From: CAYZFD01 sp964477735
GTDB taxonomy: Bacteria; Bacteroidota; Bacteroidia; Flavobacteriales; Flavobacteriaceae
Reading direction: 5' to 3'
DNA length: 64,000 nt
Assembly (NCBI GenBank): GCA_964477735.1
Contig: CAYZFD010000003.1
Coordinates: 9,330 to 73,329 of the forward strand
In this document: piece after piece, positions 19,220 to 28,563 of the stretch
Layout of the letters: each line of letters opens with the position of its first letter
Numbering within the stretch: position 1 is the first letter of the stretch
Notes under the pieces: generated by a model
What the model was told of the DNA's origin: nothing
The model's input: only the letters and a program-made list of their open reading frames with translations
Database searches by the model: none
Program-made: the position numbers and the translations under genes

Positions 19220-20729
19220 TCGCTTGTAATGGCACATTTTCAATCTTACTCTCTAACCAAGAAATGATGTCTAAATACAAAAAGGCGCGTTTCTCATAGG
19301 GGTCTTCTTCATATTTCTTTAACTCAGTGTGTAAACGCACAAAAGCCTCCTTTAATTCATTGGGGTATAGCTTGCCCAAACCTCTTAAAAATTTAATGAA
19401 TTCCACCTGAACCTTTTGAAGTTCATTCATTTTTAACAAAAACTTGTAAGTCGTTTTAAGCTGAATTTCGAGATGATAATCCATGCCAGATTCATAATGA
19501 GCCACCAAACTCAACACACGAGCAAAGCAATTTAAATCTTCTCTAATTTTTAAATTTTTGTTGTGGATGATCAAATTGAGATGTTTTATACAGTTTTTAA
19601 AATCCCCTGTGCCAAAATAAATACAAGCCACCTTATAGTAAAAAATCATAATATGATGAGAATCGAGGCGTTCCTTATATTTTTTAATGAGATTCATCAC
19701 CCTTTCAGCTTCTTCTAAACCACGATCAAAATCGGCCGTTAAGAAAACCCAATTCAATTTATGCTGATAACAATAAAGAAATCCCAACGAGTCTGTATTG
19801 TCATTCAAAGGAAAAAGATCGGTTTCAATTGTCGTGTTGAGCTGATCTAAAGTTTCCCTAAACTTGGTTTTGTATTTTAAAAAAAATAATGCTTCCAGCA
19901 AATAATGATTGCCTTTAAGAAAAAAAACAGGATGTAAACTGATCATTTTTGGATGATCATAAAATAACCCTACCCATTTGCTGGCATATTTATAGGCCCC
20001 CAAAAAGTCTTGAACAAGCAGGCTATACCACAAATGCGCTTTGTTCCACCATAACTGCTCTCTAAAATCTAAATGGTCTGGAATGGTTTTAGGCAGTTGA
20101 GCATAAAAAATCTTACTGATCTGATGGAATTCTTCGTTGTTTTTAACATAGCCAGATTGTAAAATAATTTTGTAGAGTTGTAGTGAAAGATTTGAGAGCT
20201 GACTAGAAAGCGCATTGGATTCAAGCAAATCCGTAGATTCTTTAATAAGCTGATCTGCCCTACTCAATATACTTCTGGTAATGTATTGAGATTCAATAAT
20301 TTTTTCTAGTTCAACAATTTCAGAAGCAGGACTTTTTTGCTGTGTTTCTATGGCCACAGATTTGGCTTTTTCTAAAATTTTTAAGCTTTGCTTATAAAGA
20401 CCTTTGTTGTAGAGAATTGAGGCAAAATCCATTTGCTCTCGAATCAAAACTCTTGAATCCTGGTTCACCGGATTGAGGCGCAGACTAATCAACACCTGCT
20501 TGTATAAATGAGCTTTTAGATTGGAAAGTTGTGATTTTTTCACAATTGCTTTTTGAAGAATCAACTTTTCATCATACTCATTCATCTTATCCATAAGATT
20601 AAAAAGTGTTAAAAACTTTGAATCTGTATTGACCCCCAATCGACCAACATAAAGTTTAAATTGGCGTTTCTCAGACTTCGAAAGCGCCTTGATCAGTACA
20701 AATAGAGAATCCTTTTGATGGTTTGTCAT
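19185..20729 (-). CDS. TPR-like all-helical protein of unknown function
   Basis: The 514-aa cytosolic protein has no signal peptide or membrane segment. It opens MTNHQKDSLFVLIKALSKSE and is almost entirely helical, with degenerate 34-residue pairs (for example ILYNKGLYKQSLKILEKAKSVA and VACIYFGTGDFKNCIKHLNLII) that resemble tetratricopeptide repeats. The N-terminal block KSEKRQFKLYVG is recognisable in proteins of this phylum annotated only as TPR or hypothetical. No enzyme motif is visible. It is divergent from leuA (148 bases between) and overlaps rluA by 35 bases at the 3' ends. Confidence 0.8.
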   Translation of the reverse strand: MTNHQKDSLFVLIKALSKSEKRQFKLYVGRLGVNTDSKFLTLFNLMDKMNEYDEKLILQKAIVKKSQLSNLKAHLYKQVLISLRLNPVNQDSRVLIREQMDFASILYNKGLYKQSLKILEKAKSVAIETQQKSPASEIVELEKIIESQYITRSILSRADQLIKESTDLLESNALSSQLSNLSLQLYKIILQSGYVKNNEEFHQISKIFYAQLPKTIPDHLDFREQLWWNKAHLWYSLLVQDFLGAYKYASKWVGLFYDHPKMISLHPVFFLKGNHYLLEALFFLKYKTKFRETLDQLNTTIETDLFPLNDNTDSLGFLYCYQHKLNWVFLTADFDRGLEEAERVMNLIKKYKERLDSHHIMIFYYKVACIYFGTGDFKNCIKHLNLIIHNKNLKIREDLNCFARVLSLVAHYESGMDYHLEIQLKTTYKFLLKMNELQKVQVEFIKFLRGLGKLYPNELKEAFVRLHTELKKYEEDPYEKRAFLYLDIISWLESKIENVPLQAIIKKKSEVLAR

Positions 20730-20877
20730 TGTATATAAATCAATCTAAAAAACTGGTTTACATAAGATTAGTAAAATGTTAACCTGAATAAACGTTGTAA
20801 AAATAGGGAAAAAACAGAGGCTTAAAAAAAGTAAAATTGTATCTTCGTCATGTTTTTAAACAAAAGTTTTTGTGCCG

Positions 20878-22035
20878 ATGAGTTCTGAAAAGATACAAAT
20901 TTTTGACACCACCCTTCGTGATGGAGAACAGGTGCCAGGTTGTAAACTTAATGTAGATCAAAAACTGATCATTGCCGAACGTTTAGATACTATGGGCGTC
21001 GATGTCATTGAGGCTGGATTTCCCATTTCAAGTCCTGGAGATTTTGCAGCAGTTGAAGCCATCGCCAAACTGGCCAAAAACGCCACCGTTTGTGGACTCA
21101 CCAGAGCCGTAGCCAAAGACATTGATGTCGCTGCCGAAGCTCTAAAAAAAGCGAAAAGACCTAGGATTCATACTGGCATCGGTACTTCAGATTCACACAT
21201 CAAGCACAAATTCAACGCCACTAGAGAACAAATCATCGAGCGAGGAGTGGCTGCCGTAAAACACGCCAAAAAATATGTTGAAGATGTTGAGTTTTATGCC
21301 GAAGACGCTGGTCGAACCGATAATGAATTTTTGGCCCGCGTTTGTGAAGCTATGATTGCCGCTGGTGCAACAGTCCTCAACATTCCCGATACAACAGGCT
21401 ATTGCTTGCCCGAAGAATATGGAGCTAAAATGAAGTACCTCAAAGAAAATGTTAAAGGCATTCATAAAGCTATTTTATCTTGCCACTGCCACAACGATTT
21501 AGGGTTGGCTACAGCCAACTCCATCGCAGGAATCCAACATGGTGCCCGCCAAATAGAATGCACCATTAATGGCATTGGCGAAAGAGCTGGAAACACTTCG
21601 CTCGAAGAAGTGGTGATGATTATGCGTCAACACCCCTATTTGAACTTCGATACCAACATCCAAACAAAGCTCCTCTACTCCACAAGCTTAATGGTTTCTG
21701 AAAGCATGGGAATGCCCGTTCAACCCAACAAAGCCATTGTTGGGGCCAATGCTTTTGCACACAGCTCTGGCATTCATCAAGATGGTGTTATCAAAAACCG
21801 TGAGACTTACGAGATCATCAACCCTCACGACGTTGGAGTAACAGAATCAGCTATTGTTCTAACCGCTCGAAGTGGCCGTGCAGCACTGGCCTATCGTGCT
21901 AAAAATATTGGCATTGAACTCACCAAAAACGAACTTGATGTGGTGTATAAGCATTTTTTAGAATTTGCCGACAAAAACAAAGAAATTACAGACGATGATC
22001 TTCCAAAAATCATCGAAGCTGCACAAGTACGTTGA
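20878..22035 (+). CDS. leuA: 2-isopropylmalate synthase, short form without the regulatory domain
   Basis: LeuA condenses acetyl-CoA with 2-oxoisovalerate, the first step of leucine synthesis. The TIM-barrel catalytic domain is complete: [14 protein letters not shown] at the N-terminus with the metal-binding Asp, [14 protein letters not shown] near 210 with the two His ligands, GIGERAGN and [10 protein letters not shown]. At 385 aa it stops where the C-terminal leucine-binding (LeuA dimer) domain begins in 500-plus-residue homologues. A homocitrate or citramalate synthase is an alternative by sequence, but the leuC-leuD-leuB neighbours settle the role. The ATG at 20878 is preferred to a GTG two codons earlier. 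Confidence 0.92.
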   Translation: MSSEKIQIFDTTLRDGEQVPGCKLNVDQKLIIAERLDTMGVDVIEAGFPISSPGDFAAVEAIAKLAKNATVCGLTRAVAKDIDVAAEALKKAKRPRIHTGIGTSDSHIKHKFNATREQIIERGVAAVKHAKKYVEDVEFYAEDAGRTDNEFLARVCEAMIAAGATVLNIPDTTGYCLPEEYGAKMKYLKENVKGIHKAILSCHCHNDLGLATANSIAGIQHGARQIECTINGIGERAGNTSLEEVVMIMRQHPYLNFDTNIQTKLLYSTSLMVSESMGMPVQPNKAIVGANAFAHSSGIHQDGVIKNRETYEIINPHDVGVTESAIVLTARSGRAALAYRAKNIGIELTKNELDVVYKHFLEFADKNKEITDDDLPKIIEAAQVR

Positions 22036-22057
22036 CAATTGAATTGAAACTCATTTC

Positions 22058-23431
22058 ATGAAAAAAACTCTTTTTGACAAAGTTTGGGATGCACATATTG
22101 TAGATTCCATAGAAGATGGCCCACAAGTTCTATACATCGATAAACATTTAATTCACGAAGTTACAAGTCCTCAAGCCTTTAACGAACTCGAAGAAAGGGG
22201 TATCGATCTGTTTAGACCGCAGCAAATTGTAGCAACAGCTGACCACAATGTGCCCACGACTAACCAACACCTTCCCATTCAAGACGAACTGTCAAAAAAA
22301 CAAGTTGCACAACTCACCAATAACTGCGAAAAAAACAACATTACTTTATACGGTTTGGGTCATGACTACCAAGGCATTGTGCATGTTATAGGCCCAGAAT
22401 TGGGCATTACACAACCTGGCATGACCATGGTTTGTGGAGATAGTCACACTTCAACACATGGTGCCTTTGGAACCATCGCATTTGGAATTGGAACCAGTCA
22501 AGTGGCACAGGTATTTGCCAGTCAATGTTTATTGCTCAATAAACCAAAAAGCATGCGCATTCTAGTCAATGGAACTTTAGCGCCTAATGTGCAACCCAAA
22601 GATGTAATTTTATACATCATCTCCCAACTCGGCACAGGTTCTGGTACTGGCTATTTTGTTGAATATGCAGGAGATGTATTCGAAAACATGAGCATGGAAG
22701 GCCGAATGACCGTTTGCAACATGAGCATTGAAATGGGTGCTCGCGGAGGTATGATCGCCCCGGACCAAACTACTTTCGATTATGTTCAAGGAAAAACTTT
22801 CGCTCCAAAGGGTGAAGCATTCGAACAAAAAGTGGCCTATTGGAAAACGCTGAAAACAGATGATGGAGCAAAATTCGATAAAGAATATCATTTCGATGCA
22901 GCGGATATAGGGCCCATGCTAACCTATGGAACCAACCCCGGAATGGGCATTAAAGTAACAGACACCATTCCTTTAAGCAATGATGTGTCCTATCAAAAAT
23001 CATTGGCTTACATGGGCTTCGAGCAAGGGGAAAGCCTAATCAACAAATCCATTAACTATGTTTTTATAGGAAGTTGTACTAACTCGAGGATTGAAGATTT
23101 TAGGGTTGCGGCCAACTACATAAAAGGAAAACAAAAAGCAGCCCATGTCAATGCTTTAATTGTTCCAGGATCACAACAAGTGGCCAAACAATTGGTTCAA
23201 GAAGGTCTAGACAAAGTTTTTGAAACTGCTGGCTTTGTTTTGCGTCAACCGGGTTGTTCAGCCTGTTTGGCGATGAATGAAGACAAAATTCCAGCTGGAG
23301 AATATTGCGTTTCCACTTCAAACAGAAACTTCGAAGGGCGCCAAGGGCCTGGCGCACGAACAATATTGGCCAGCCCACTGATGGCAGCAGCGACCGCTGT
23401 TGCAGGAAAAATCGTGAATCCGAACACCTAA
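22058..23431 (+). CDS. leuC: 3-isopropylmalate dehydratase large subunit
   Basis: With LeuD it isomerises 2- to 3-isopropylmalate. The 457-aa protein is an aconitase-family enzyme with three cluster-ligand cysteines in [11 protein letters not shown] (near 335) and [10 protein letters not shown] (near 400), and [12 protein letters not shown] near 130. The start lies 22 bases after leuA, in the same operon. Confidence 0.97.
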   Translation: MKKTLFDKVWDAHIVDSIEDGPQVLYIDKHLIHEVTSPQAFNELEERGIDLFRPQQIVATADHNVPTTNQHLPIQDELSKKQVAQLTNNCEKNNITLYGLGHDYQGIVHVIGPELGITQPGMTMVCGDSHTSTHGAFGTIAFGIGTSQVAQVFASQCLLLNKPKSMRILVNGTLAPNVQPKDVILYIISQLGTGSGTGYFVEYAGDVFENMSMEGRMTVCNMSIEMGARGGMIAPDQTTFDYVQGKTFAPKGEAFEQKVAYWKTLKTDDGAKFDKEYHFDAADIGPMLTYGTNPGMGIKVTDTIPLSNDVSYQKSLAYMGFEQGESLINKSINYVFIGSCTNSRIEDFRVAANYIKGKQKAAHVNALIVPGSQQVAKQLVQEGLDKVFETAGFVLRQPGCSACLAMNEDKIPAGEYCVSTSNRNFEGRQGPGARTILASPLMAAATAVAGKIVNPNT

Positions 23432-23433
23432 AC

Positions 23434-24021
23434 ATGGAAAAATTTATTAAACTCACTTCTTCAGCAGTTCCACTGCCCATAGAAAACATAGACACCGACC
23501 AAATTATACCTGCAAGATTTTTAAAAGCCACTGACCGAAATGGTTTTGGAAACAATTTATTTCGAGACTGGAGGTTTGACAAATCAGACCAACCCATTGA
23601 ACATTTTGTGCTCAACAATCCAGTCTATAGTGGGAAAATTCTTGTTGCTGGTCACAATTTTGGATGTGGATCGAGCCGTGAACATGCCGCATGGGCGATC
23701 AGCGATTATGGATTTAAGGTTGTGATTTCTAGCTTTTTCGCTGATATTTTTAAAGGAAATGCCCTAAACAACGGCTTGCTACCCATTGAAGTTACTCCTG
23801 AACAACTCCAAGAATTGTTAGAACTAATCACGAACAACCCTCAAACGCAACTCGTTGTAGATTTAGAAGCTGAAACCCTAGCCGTTGCAGGGTCCGATTG
23901 GAACACAAGTTTTGAGATTGGGGCATACAAAAAAACTTGCTTAATCAATGGCTATGACGACATAGATTTCTTGGTGAGTAAGCGCGAAAAAATTGCACAA
24001 TTTGAAAAACAACGATCATGA
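23434..24021 (+). CDS. leuD: 3-isopropylmalate dehydratase small subunit
   Basis: The 195-aa swivelling domain partner of LeuC. Motifs: NIDTDQIIPARFLK near the N-terminus and AGHNFGCGSSREHAAWAI near 70. The ATG at 23434 lies 2 bases after the leuC stop; the frame is open further upstream but that stretch is within leuC. Its TGA overlaps the leuB ATG (ATGA). Confidence 0.96.
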   Translation: MEKFIKLTSSAVPLPIENIDTDQIIPARFLKATDRNGFGNNLFRDWRFDKSDQPIEHFVLNNPVYSGKILVAGHNFGCGSSREHAAWAISDYGFKVVISSFFADIFKGNALNNGLLPIEVTPEQLQELLELITNNPQTQLVVDLEAETLAVAGSDWNTSFEIGAYKKTCLINGYDDIDFLVSKREKIAQFEKQRS

Positions 24022-25076
24022 CACATAAAATTGCTGTTTTAGCAGGCGATGGAATTGGCCCTGAAGTCACCAAACAGGCGCTTAAAACCCTAGAAAAGGT
24101 ATCTCAAGTTTTTGGCCATCAGTTTGAATATGAAGAAGCACTGGTTGGCGCCATCGCCATAGACAAAACAGGAAATCCCCTACCCGATGAAACGCTTGAA
24201 GTTTGCAAAAAAAGCGCTGCAGTACTTTTTGGTGCAATTGGAGATCCAAAATATGACAATGATCCAACGGCCAAAGTTCGGCCCGAGCAAGGCTTGTTGA
24301 AACTTAGAAAAGAGTTGGGATTGTTTTCAAACATTAGACCTGTGAAAGCCTATGAAAGTCTTTACGAAAAATCTCCACTTAAAATAGATAGAATTAAAAA
24401 CACCGATTTTGTGATTTATCGCGAATTAACGGGTGGAATTTATTTTGGTGAGAAATATCTTTCTGAAGACAAAAAAACAGCCTCTGATCTCTGTTTATAC
24501 ACAGAAGCAGAAATTGAACGGATTGCGCATATGGCCTTTAAGGCTGCTCAAAATCGCCGAAATAAACTGACCTTAATAGACAAGGCCAATGTGTTGGAAT
24601 CTTCGAGACTTTGGAGGCGTGTGGTTAGCAATATGGCTAAAAATTATCCCAGCGTAACTCTCGACTTTTTGTTTGTTGACAATGCAGCCATGCAAATGAT
24701 TCTGAATCCGGCACAATTTGATGTTATCCTTACCGAAAACCTTTTTGGTGATGTGATTTCTGATGAAGGTAGTGTTATTGGAGGATCAATAGGATTGCTA
24801 GCTTCAGCATCTGTAGGCAGTGAGTTTGCTATGTTTGAGCCCATTCATGGTTCATTCCCACAGGGTGCTGGTCAAGACATTGCCAATCCAATCGCAGCCA
24901 TTTTGTCGGCTGGAATGTTGCTAGAACATTTGGGGTTACACGAGGCTGCAAAGGCCGTTCAGCATGCTGTAGATAGAGCCCTTGACCAAGAAATTGCAAC
25001 TTCGGATTTGTTTCCAAATAGCCAATACGGCACAGAAGCTGTTGGAGATGCGATCGCCAATTTTATCATAAAATAA
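24018..25076 (+). CDS. leuB: 3-isopropylmalate dehydrogenase
   Basis: LeuB oxidatively decarboxylates 3-isopropylmalate with NAD to 2-oxoisocaproate. The 352-aa protein has VLAGDGIGPEV at the start, the LLKLRKELGLFSNIRPV substrate block, YRELTGGIYFG, and the signature around NLFGDVISDEGSVIGGSIGL with the metal-binding Asp pair. It is the last gene of leuACDB, followed by a strong terminator. Confidence 0.97.
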   Translation: MTHKIAVLAGDGIGPEVTKQALKTLEKVSQVFGHQFEYEEALVGAIAIDKTGNPLPDETLEVCKKSAAVLFGAIGDPKYDNDPTAKVRPEQGLLKLRKELGLFSNIRPVKAYESLYEKSPLKIDRIKNTDFVIYRELTGGIYFGEKYLSEDKKTASDLCLYTEAEIERIAHMAFKAAQNRRNKLTLIDKANVLESSRLWRRVVSNMAKNYPSVTLDFLFVDNAAMQMILNPAQFDVILTENLFGDVISDEGSVIGGSIGLLASASVGSEFAMFEPIHGSFPQGAGQDIANPIAAILSAGMLLEHLGLHEAAKAVQHAVDRALDQEIATSDLFPNSQYGTEAVGDAIANFIIK

Positions 25077-25092
25077 TACTTATTTTTTGATC

Positions 25093-25126
25093 AAAAAAAA
25101 GGGAGCCGAAAAGCTCCCTTTTTTAT
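25093..25126. terminator. bidirectional terminator between leuB and rpsA
   Basis: Stem GGGAGC / GCTCCC (25101-25106 and 25113-25118) with loop CGAAAA, flanked by eight A on one side and a T-run on the other, so it can end the leu transcript on the plus strand and the rpsA transcript on the minus strand. Confidence 0.9.
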
Positions 25127-25146
25127 TTTTAAGGATAAAGCAAAGC

Positions 25147-27072
25147 CTAGGCTTCGTCCTCCTCCATCTTCTTTTTAAGATCGGCCAATACATCTAAATC
25201 TCCAAGTGTGGAAACTTCAGCATTGTCTGCGCTAGCTTTTTTCTTAGCGGCCTTAACAATCTTTTCCTCTTCTTCTTTAAAGAGTGCGGTGTGTGAAAGC
25301 ACAACACGCTTAAAGTCTTTGTTAAATTCAATGACTTTAAACTCGGCACTTTCCCCCTTTTTCAATTTTTTACCGTCTTCTTTTTCGAGGTGTCGGGTAG
25401 GAACAAAAGCTGTAATGTCTTCGTTAAGCACTATAGTTGCGCCTTTGTCAACGATATCAGAAATTTCAGCATTGATCACTGCGCCTTCGGCAAAAGAGTC
25501 GGCATATTTGTCCCAAGGATTGTCTTGCGTTTGTTTGTGACCTAAGCTTAATTTACGGCCATCAACATCGAGTTCAAGCACAACAATGTCAAGTTTATCA
25601 CCAACAGAAACGAATTCTGAAGGGTGTTTGATTTTCTTAGTCCAAGACAAATCAGAGATATAAATAAGCCCATCTATGCCTTCTTCTAGTTCTACAAACA
25701 CTCCAAAATTGGTGAAGTTTCGAACAGTACCATTGTGTTTTGAGCCCACAGGATATTTAGAGGTAATGTCTGTCCATGGGTCTGGTGTGAGCTGCTTAAT
25801 CCCTAAAGAGATTTTGCGCTCATCTCTATCTAGTGCTAGAATCACCACATCGATTTCATCACCGATGTTCACAAAGTCTTGAGCAGAACGTAAGTGTGTG
25901 GACCATGACATTTCAGAAACGTGAACCAATCCTTCAACGCCATCAGCCACTTCAACAAAGGCACCATAATCTGCAATAACAGCTACTTTTCCTTTGACTT
26001 TGTCCCCTACTTTTAGGTCATCGCTGAGCGCTTCCCATGGATGCTGGCTCAATTGCTTTAAACCAAGTTGAATGCGAGATTTATCATCATCAAAATCTAG
26101 AATAACAACGTTGAGCGCTTGGTCGAGTTCCAAAATCTCACTTGGGTGGTTGATGCGGTTCCACGAAAGGTCAGTAATGTGAATCAATCCATCAACACCT
26201 CCTAAGTCAACAAAGACACCATAGCTGGTGATATTTTTCACAATACCTTCGAGGACTTGTCCTTTTTCGAGCTGACCAATGATTTCGCGTTTTTGCTCTT
26301 CAATGTCGGCTTCAATGAGTGCCTTGTGAGAAACCACTACGTTTTTGAATTCGTGGTTAATCTTAACCACTTTGAATTCCATATTTTTTCCAACATATTG
26401 GTCATAATCTCTGATTGGTTTCACGTCGATCTGAGATCCTGGAAGGAAGGCTTCGATGCCAAACACATCAACGATCATTCCTCCTTTTGTTCTGCATTTC
26501 ACAAATCCGGTAACCACTTCTTCTTTTTCATGGGCGGCGTTTACACGATCCCAGGCCTTAATGGTTCTGGCTTTACGATGCGACAACACAAGTTGACCAG
26601 ATTTATCTTCTTGGATATCAACAATTACTTCGACAACATCCCCCACTTTCAAGTCGGGGTTGTATCGGAATTCATTTAAGGAAATAACCCCTTCTGATTT
26701 GGCGTTAATGTCTATAATCGCCTCACGATCGGTCATGTGAACCACCACTCCTTTGATGACATCGTCACCGTGGGTTTCTACAAAGTTTTCCTTTACAAGT
26801 GTTTCAAACTCCAACAATTTGTCGTCTTGAACTTGTTCAATGCCTTCTTCATAATTATGCCAATCAAAATTGGCCAAAAATTCTTCTGCACTTTGCTGAC
26901 TTGTAACTGTTTCTACCAATTCAACTTCTGTTGATGTTGCTACAGCTTCTTCAGTTGTTTCAGTTGCTTCAGGTGTGGATGTTTCTTGTGCTTCTACGGT
27001 TGGTGTGGGCACAGTTTCTTCAGTAACAGGCGTTACCTCTTCGTTTTGGGGGTTTTTTGTTTCTTCAGCCAT
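25147..27072 (-). CDS. rpsA: 30S ribosomal protein S1
   Basis: The 641-aa protein has six S1 RNA-binding domains, at about 102-167, 185-251, 270-338, 355-425, 442-513 and 527-597; the third to fifth have the strongest motif (SYGVFVDLGGVDGLIHITDL and equivalents). Ahead of them lies a 60-residue E/T/P/V-rich disordered extension, and behind them a charged tail. S1 brings mRNA to the ribosome, which matters in a phylum that mostly lacks Shine-Dalgarno pairing. It is monocistronic, with a perfect promoter and a 106-base structured leader. Confidence 0.97.
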   Translation of the reverse strand: MAEETKNPQNEEVTPVTEETVPTPTVEAQETSTPEATETTEEAVATSTEVELVETVTSQQSAEEFLANFDWHNYEEGIEQVQDDKLLEFETLVKENFVETHGDDVIKGVVVHMTDREAIIDINAKSEGVISLNEFRYNPDLKVGDVVEVIVDIQEDKSGQLVLSHRKARTIKAWDRVNAAHEKEEVVTGFVKCRTKGGMIVDVFGIEAFLPGSQIDVKPIRDYDQYVGKNMEFKVVKINHEFKNVVVSHKALIEADIEEQKREIIGQLEKGQVLEGIVKNITSYGVFVDLGGVDGLIHITDLSWNRINHPSEILELDQALNVVILDFDDDKSRIQLGLKQLSQHPWEALSDDLKVGDKVKGKVAVIADYGAFVEVADGVEGLVHVSEMSWSTHLRSAQDFVNIGDEIDVVILALDRDERKISLGIKQLTPDPWTDITSKYPVGSKHNGTVRNFTNFGVFVELEEGIDGLIYISDLSWTKKIKHPSEFVSVGDKLDIVVLELDVDGRKLSLGHKQTQDNPWDKYADSFAEGAVINAEISDIVDKGATIVLNEDITAFVPTRHLEKEDGKKLKKGESAEFKVIEFNKDFKRVVLSHTALFKEEEEKIVKAAKKKASADNAEVSTLGDLDVLADLKKKMEEDEA

Positions 27073-27180
27073 GCTGAGTTTGTTTTGTATTCAATGGTCA
27101 TTTGGAGAACTTCATCGACATGCCATTGAAGGGTTTGATTATAACATACCTTAAGCTGTTCTCCTAAGTCTGGCTTAAGG
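27073..27180 (-). promoter_or_regulatory. structured 5' leader of rpsA, candidate cis-regulatory RNA
   Basis: Reading the minus strand, the leader starts with hairpin 1: CCTTAAGC / GCTTAAGG (27173-27180 with 27149-27156), loop of 16. Hairpin 2 follows: TTCAATGG / CCATTGAA (27123-27130 with 27090-27097), loop of 25. Both stems are perfect 8-bp matches. Loop 1 contains GGAGAAC (27158-27164) and loop 2 contains its exact complement GTTCTCC (27104-27110), so the loops could kiss. A seven-codon mini-ORF (27098-27121, MSMKFSK) covers the loop-2 segment. Inference: an S1-binding autoregulatory element. Confidence 0.6.
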
Positions 27181-27184
27181 AGCG

Positions 27185-27215
27185 CAAAAGTACACTTTCT
27201 TCATCATTTAGCAAA
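27185..27215 (-). promoter_or_regulatory. rpsA promoter, perfect -33/-7 match
   Basis: Minus strand: TTTG (27212-27215), exactly 19 bases, then TACTTTTG (27185-27192). This is the full Bacteroidota vegetative consensus TTTG-N19-TAnnTTTG. The start is expected near 27178. Confidence 0.85.
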
Positions 27216-27418
27216 TTTTAAACACAGAAAATCAATGTGTTATTTTAACAACCAAGAAGTATTACCAAAAAAAATGATTTTAAATCCTAAATCTAGTTAT
27301 TATACATATCATTCGTCAATAAACATTAAACATTTGTCGAATTTTTGAGGAAACACTTAAATGAAGTGATGCATCCGATGTCAATTCTTTATAGCTTGCG
27401 TGAAAAACCTAATAAATC
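27216..27418. other. intergenic stretch with no recognised feature
   Basis: AT-rich spacer between the divergent rpsA and BON-LysM genes. The promoter of the latter must lie here but no TTG/TAnnTTTG pair at the right spacing was found. No RNA gene or open frame was seen. Confidence 0.5.
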
Positions 27419-27799
27419 ATGAATGTAAAAGCCAAATATCAATCTGTTTTAGCGCTCGGAGAGCAACTTCAAGTTAAACAAGGACATGTTGAAGAAAAAG
27501 AAGGGGTGCTCATTTTAAAAGGCATCGCAAAATCACCCTATGAAAAAAACATCCTGTGGGACGAGATCAAAAGAGTTGGTGGACAAAAACCCGCTGATAT
27601 CAAGGCAGACATACGTGTTGAAAATGACAGTGTTTATCACTTTCACACTGTTTTGAAAGGGGAAACTTTAGGCAAGATTGCGCAACACTATTTTGGAAAA
27701 GCTTCGAAATACAAAGAAATTTTTGCAGCCAATAGAGATATTCTAAACAATCCAGACCTCATTAAACCAGGTCAGGTGCTCATCATTCCAAATTTATAG
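27419..27799 (+). CDS. BON-LysM protein, Kbp (YgaU)-like
   Basis: A 126-aa protein with no signal peptide. Residues 1-70 look BON-like (VLILKGIAKSPYEKNILWDEI), and residues 77-125 are a LysM domain (FHTVLKGETLGKIAQHYFG ... INPxxIKPGQVLIIPNL pattern). The order and the lack of a signal peptide match E. coli Kbp, a cytosolic potassium-binding protein, rather than a wall-bound LysM protein. That functional transfer is inferred. It is convergent with cmk (74 bases apart). Confidence 0.8.
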   Translation: MNVKAKYQSVLALGEQLQVKQGHVEEKEGVLILKGIAKSPYEKNILWDEIKRVGGQKPADIKADIRVENDSVYHFHTVLKGETLGKIAQHYFGKASKYKEIFAANRDILNNPDLIKPGQVLIIPNL

Positions 27800-27873
27800 G
27801 CATTTGATGTATTTTTTATAAACATAATTCAATGAACTGCAAGCACTTTGTGTTTCCGCGCACATAGTTTTTT

Positions 27874-28563
27874 TTAGGAGTTTAGAGCTGAAGTAGCCAA
27901 TTTCATCACTTGATTCACCAACGCTTCTTCGGTTAAATTTTCAGTATTGATTTCAATAGCGTTTTTTGCTTTAACCAATGGTGAATCTTTTCGAGTAGAA
28001 TCTATTTGATCTCGAGCCTGAATATTTTCTAAAACTTCGTCGAAGGATACCGAAATCCCCTTGTTTTGCAATTCTTCAAACCTTCTTTTGGCGCGTATAT
28101 TGGCCGCGCAAGTTAGAAAAAGTTTGAGTTCGGCATTTGGAAAAACAACTGTCCCAATGTCACGTCCGTCCATCACAACGCCTTTGTTTTGACCAAATTG
28201 GTGTTGGAGTGCCACCATAGCTTTTCTAATTTCAGGAACGGCAGCAACCTGACTCACTGCGTTAGAAACTTCCATAGATCGAATTTGATCTTCAACAGGA
28301 AATCCATTCAGCCAAATGGTTTGTTGACCAGTGACTTCATCAACTTGAAAGCTTAATTGAATGTTGGACAGTGCTCGAATCAAAGCCTCTTTGTCGAAGG
28401 CATTTTCATTGATCATATTGTTTTGTTGTGCATAAAGGGTTACAGCACGATACATGGCGCCCGAATCTATGTAGATATACTGAAGTTTTTTAGCAATACT
28501 TTTGGCCAAAGTGCTCTTCCCAGTAGAGGAAGTTCCGTCGATAGCAATGTTTATTTTATGCAT
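27874..28563 (-). CDS. cmk: cytidylate kinase
   Basis: Cmk phosphorylates CMP and dCMP. The 229-aa protein has the P-loop AIDGTSSTGKSTLAK near the N-terminus, YIDSGAMYRAVT, VMDGRDIGTVVFP and the RDQIDSTRKDSPL LID region. It is coupled to porQ: the ATG shares its A with the porQ stop (TAATG). Confidence 0.96.
   Translation of the reverse strand: MHKINIAIDGTSSTGKSTLAKSIAKKLQYIYIDSGAMYRAVTLYAQQNNMINENAFDKEALIRALSNIQLSFQVDEVTGQQTIWLNGFPVEDQIRSMEVSNAVSQVAAVPEIRKAMVALQHQFGQNKGVVMDGRDIGTVVFPNAELKLFLTCAANIRAKRRFEELQNKGISVSFDEVLENIQARDQIDSTRKDSPLVKAKNAIEINTENLTEEALVNQVMKLATSALNS

Noticed and set aside
23305..23433. N-terminal extension of LeuD, and similar open extensions before panB, lon, the M48 protease and coaBC
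   Set aside because: These stretches overlap other genes or carry no conserved sequence; internal ATGs give the family-typical N-termini.
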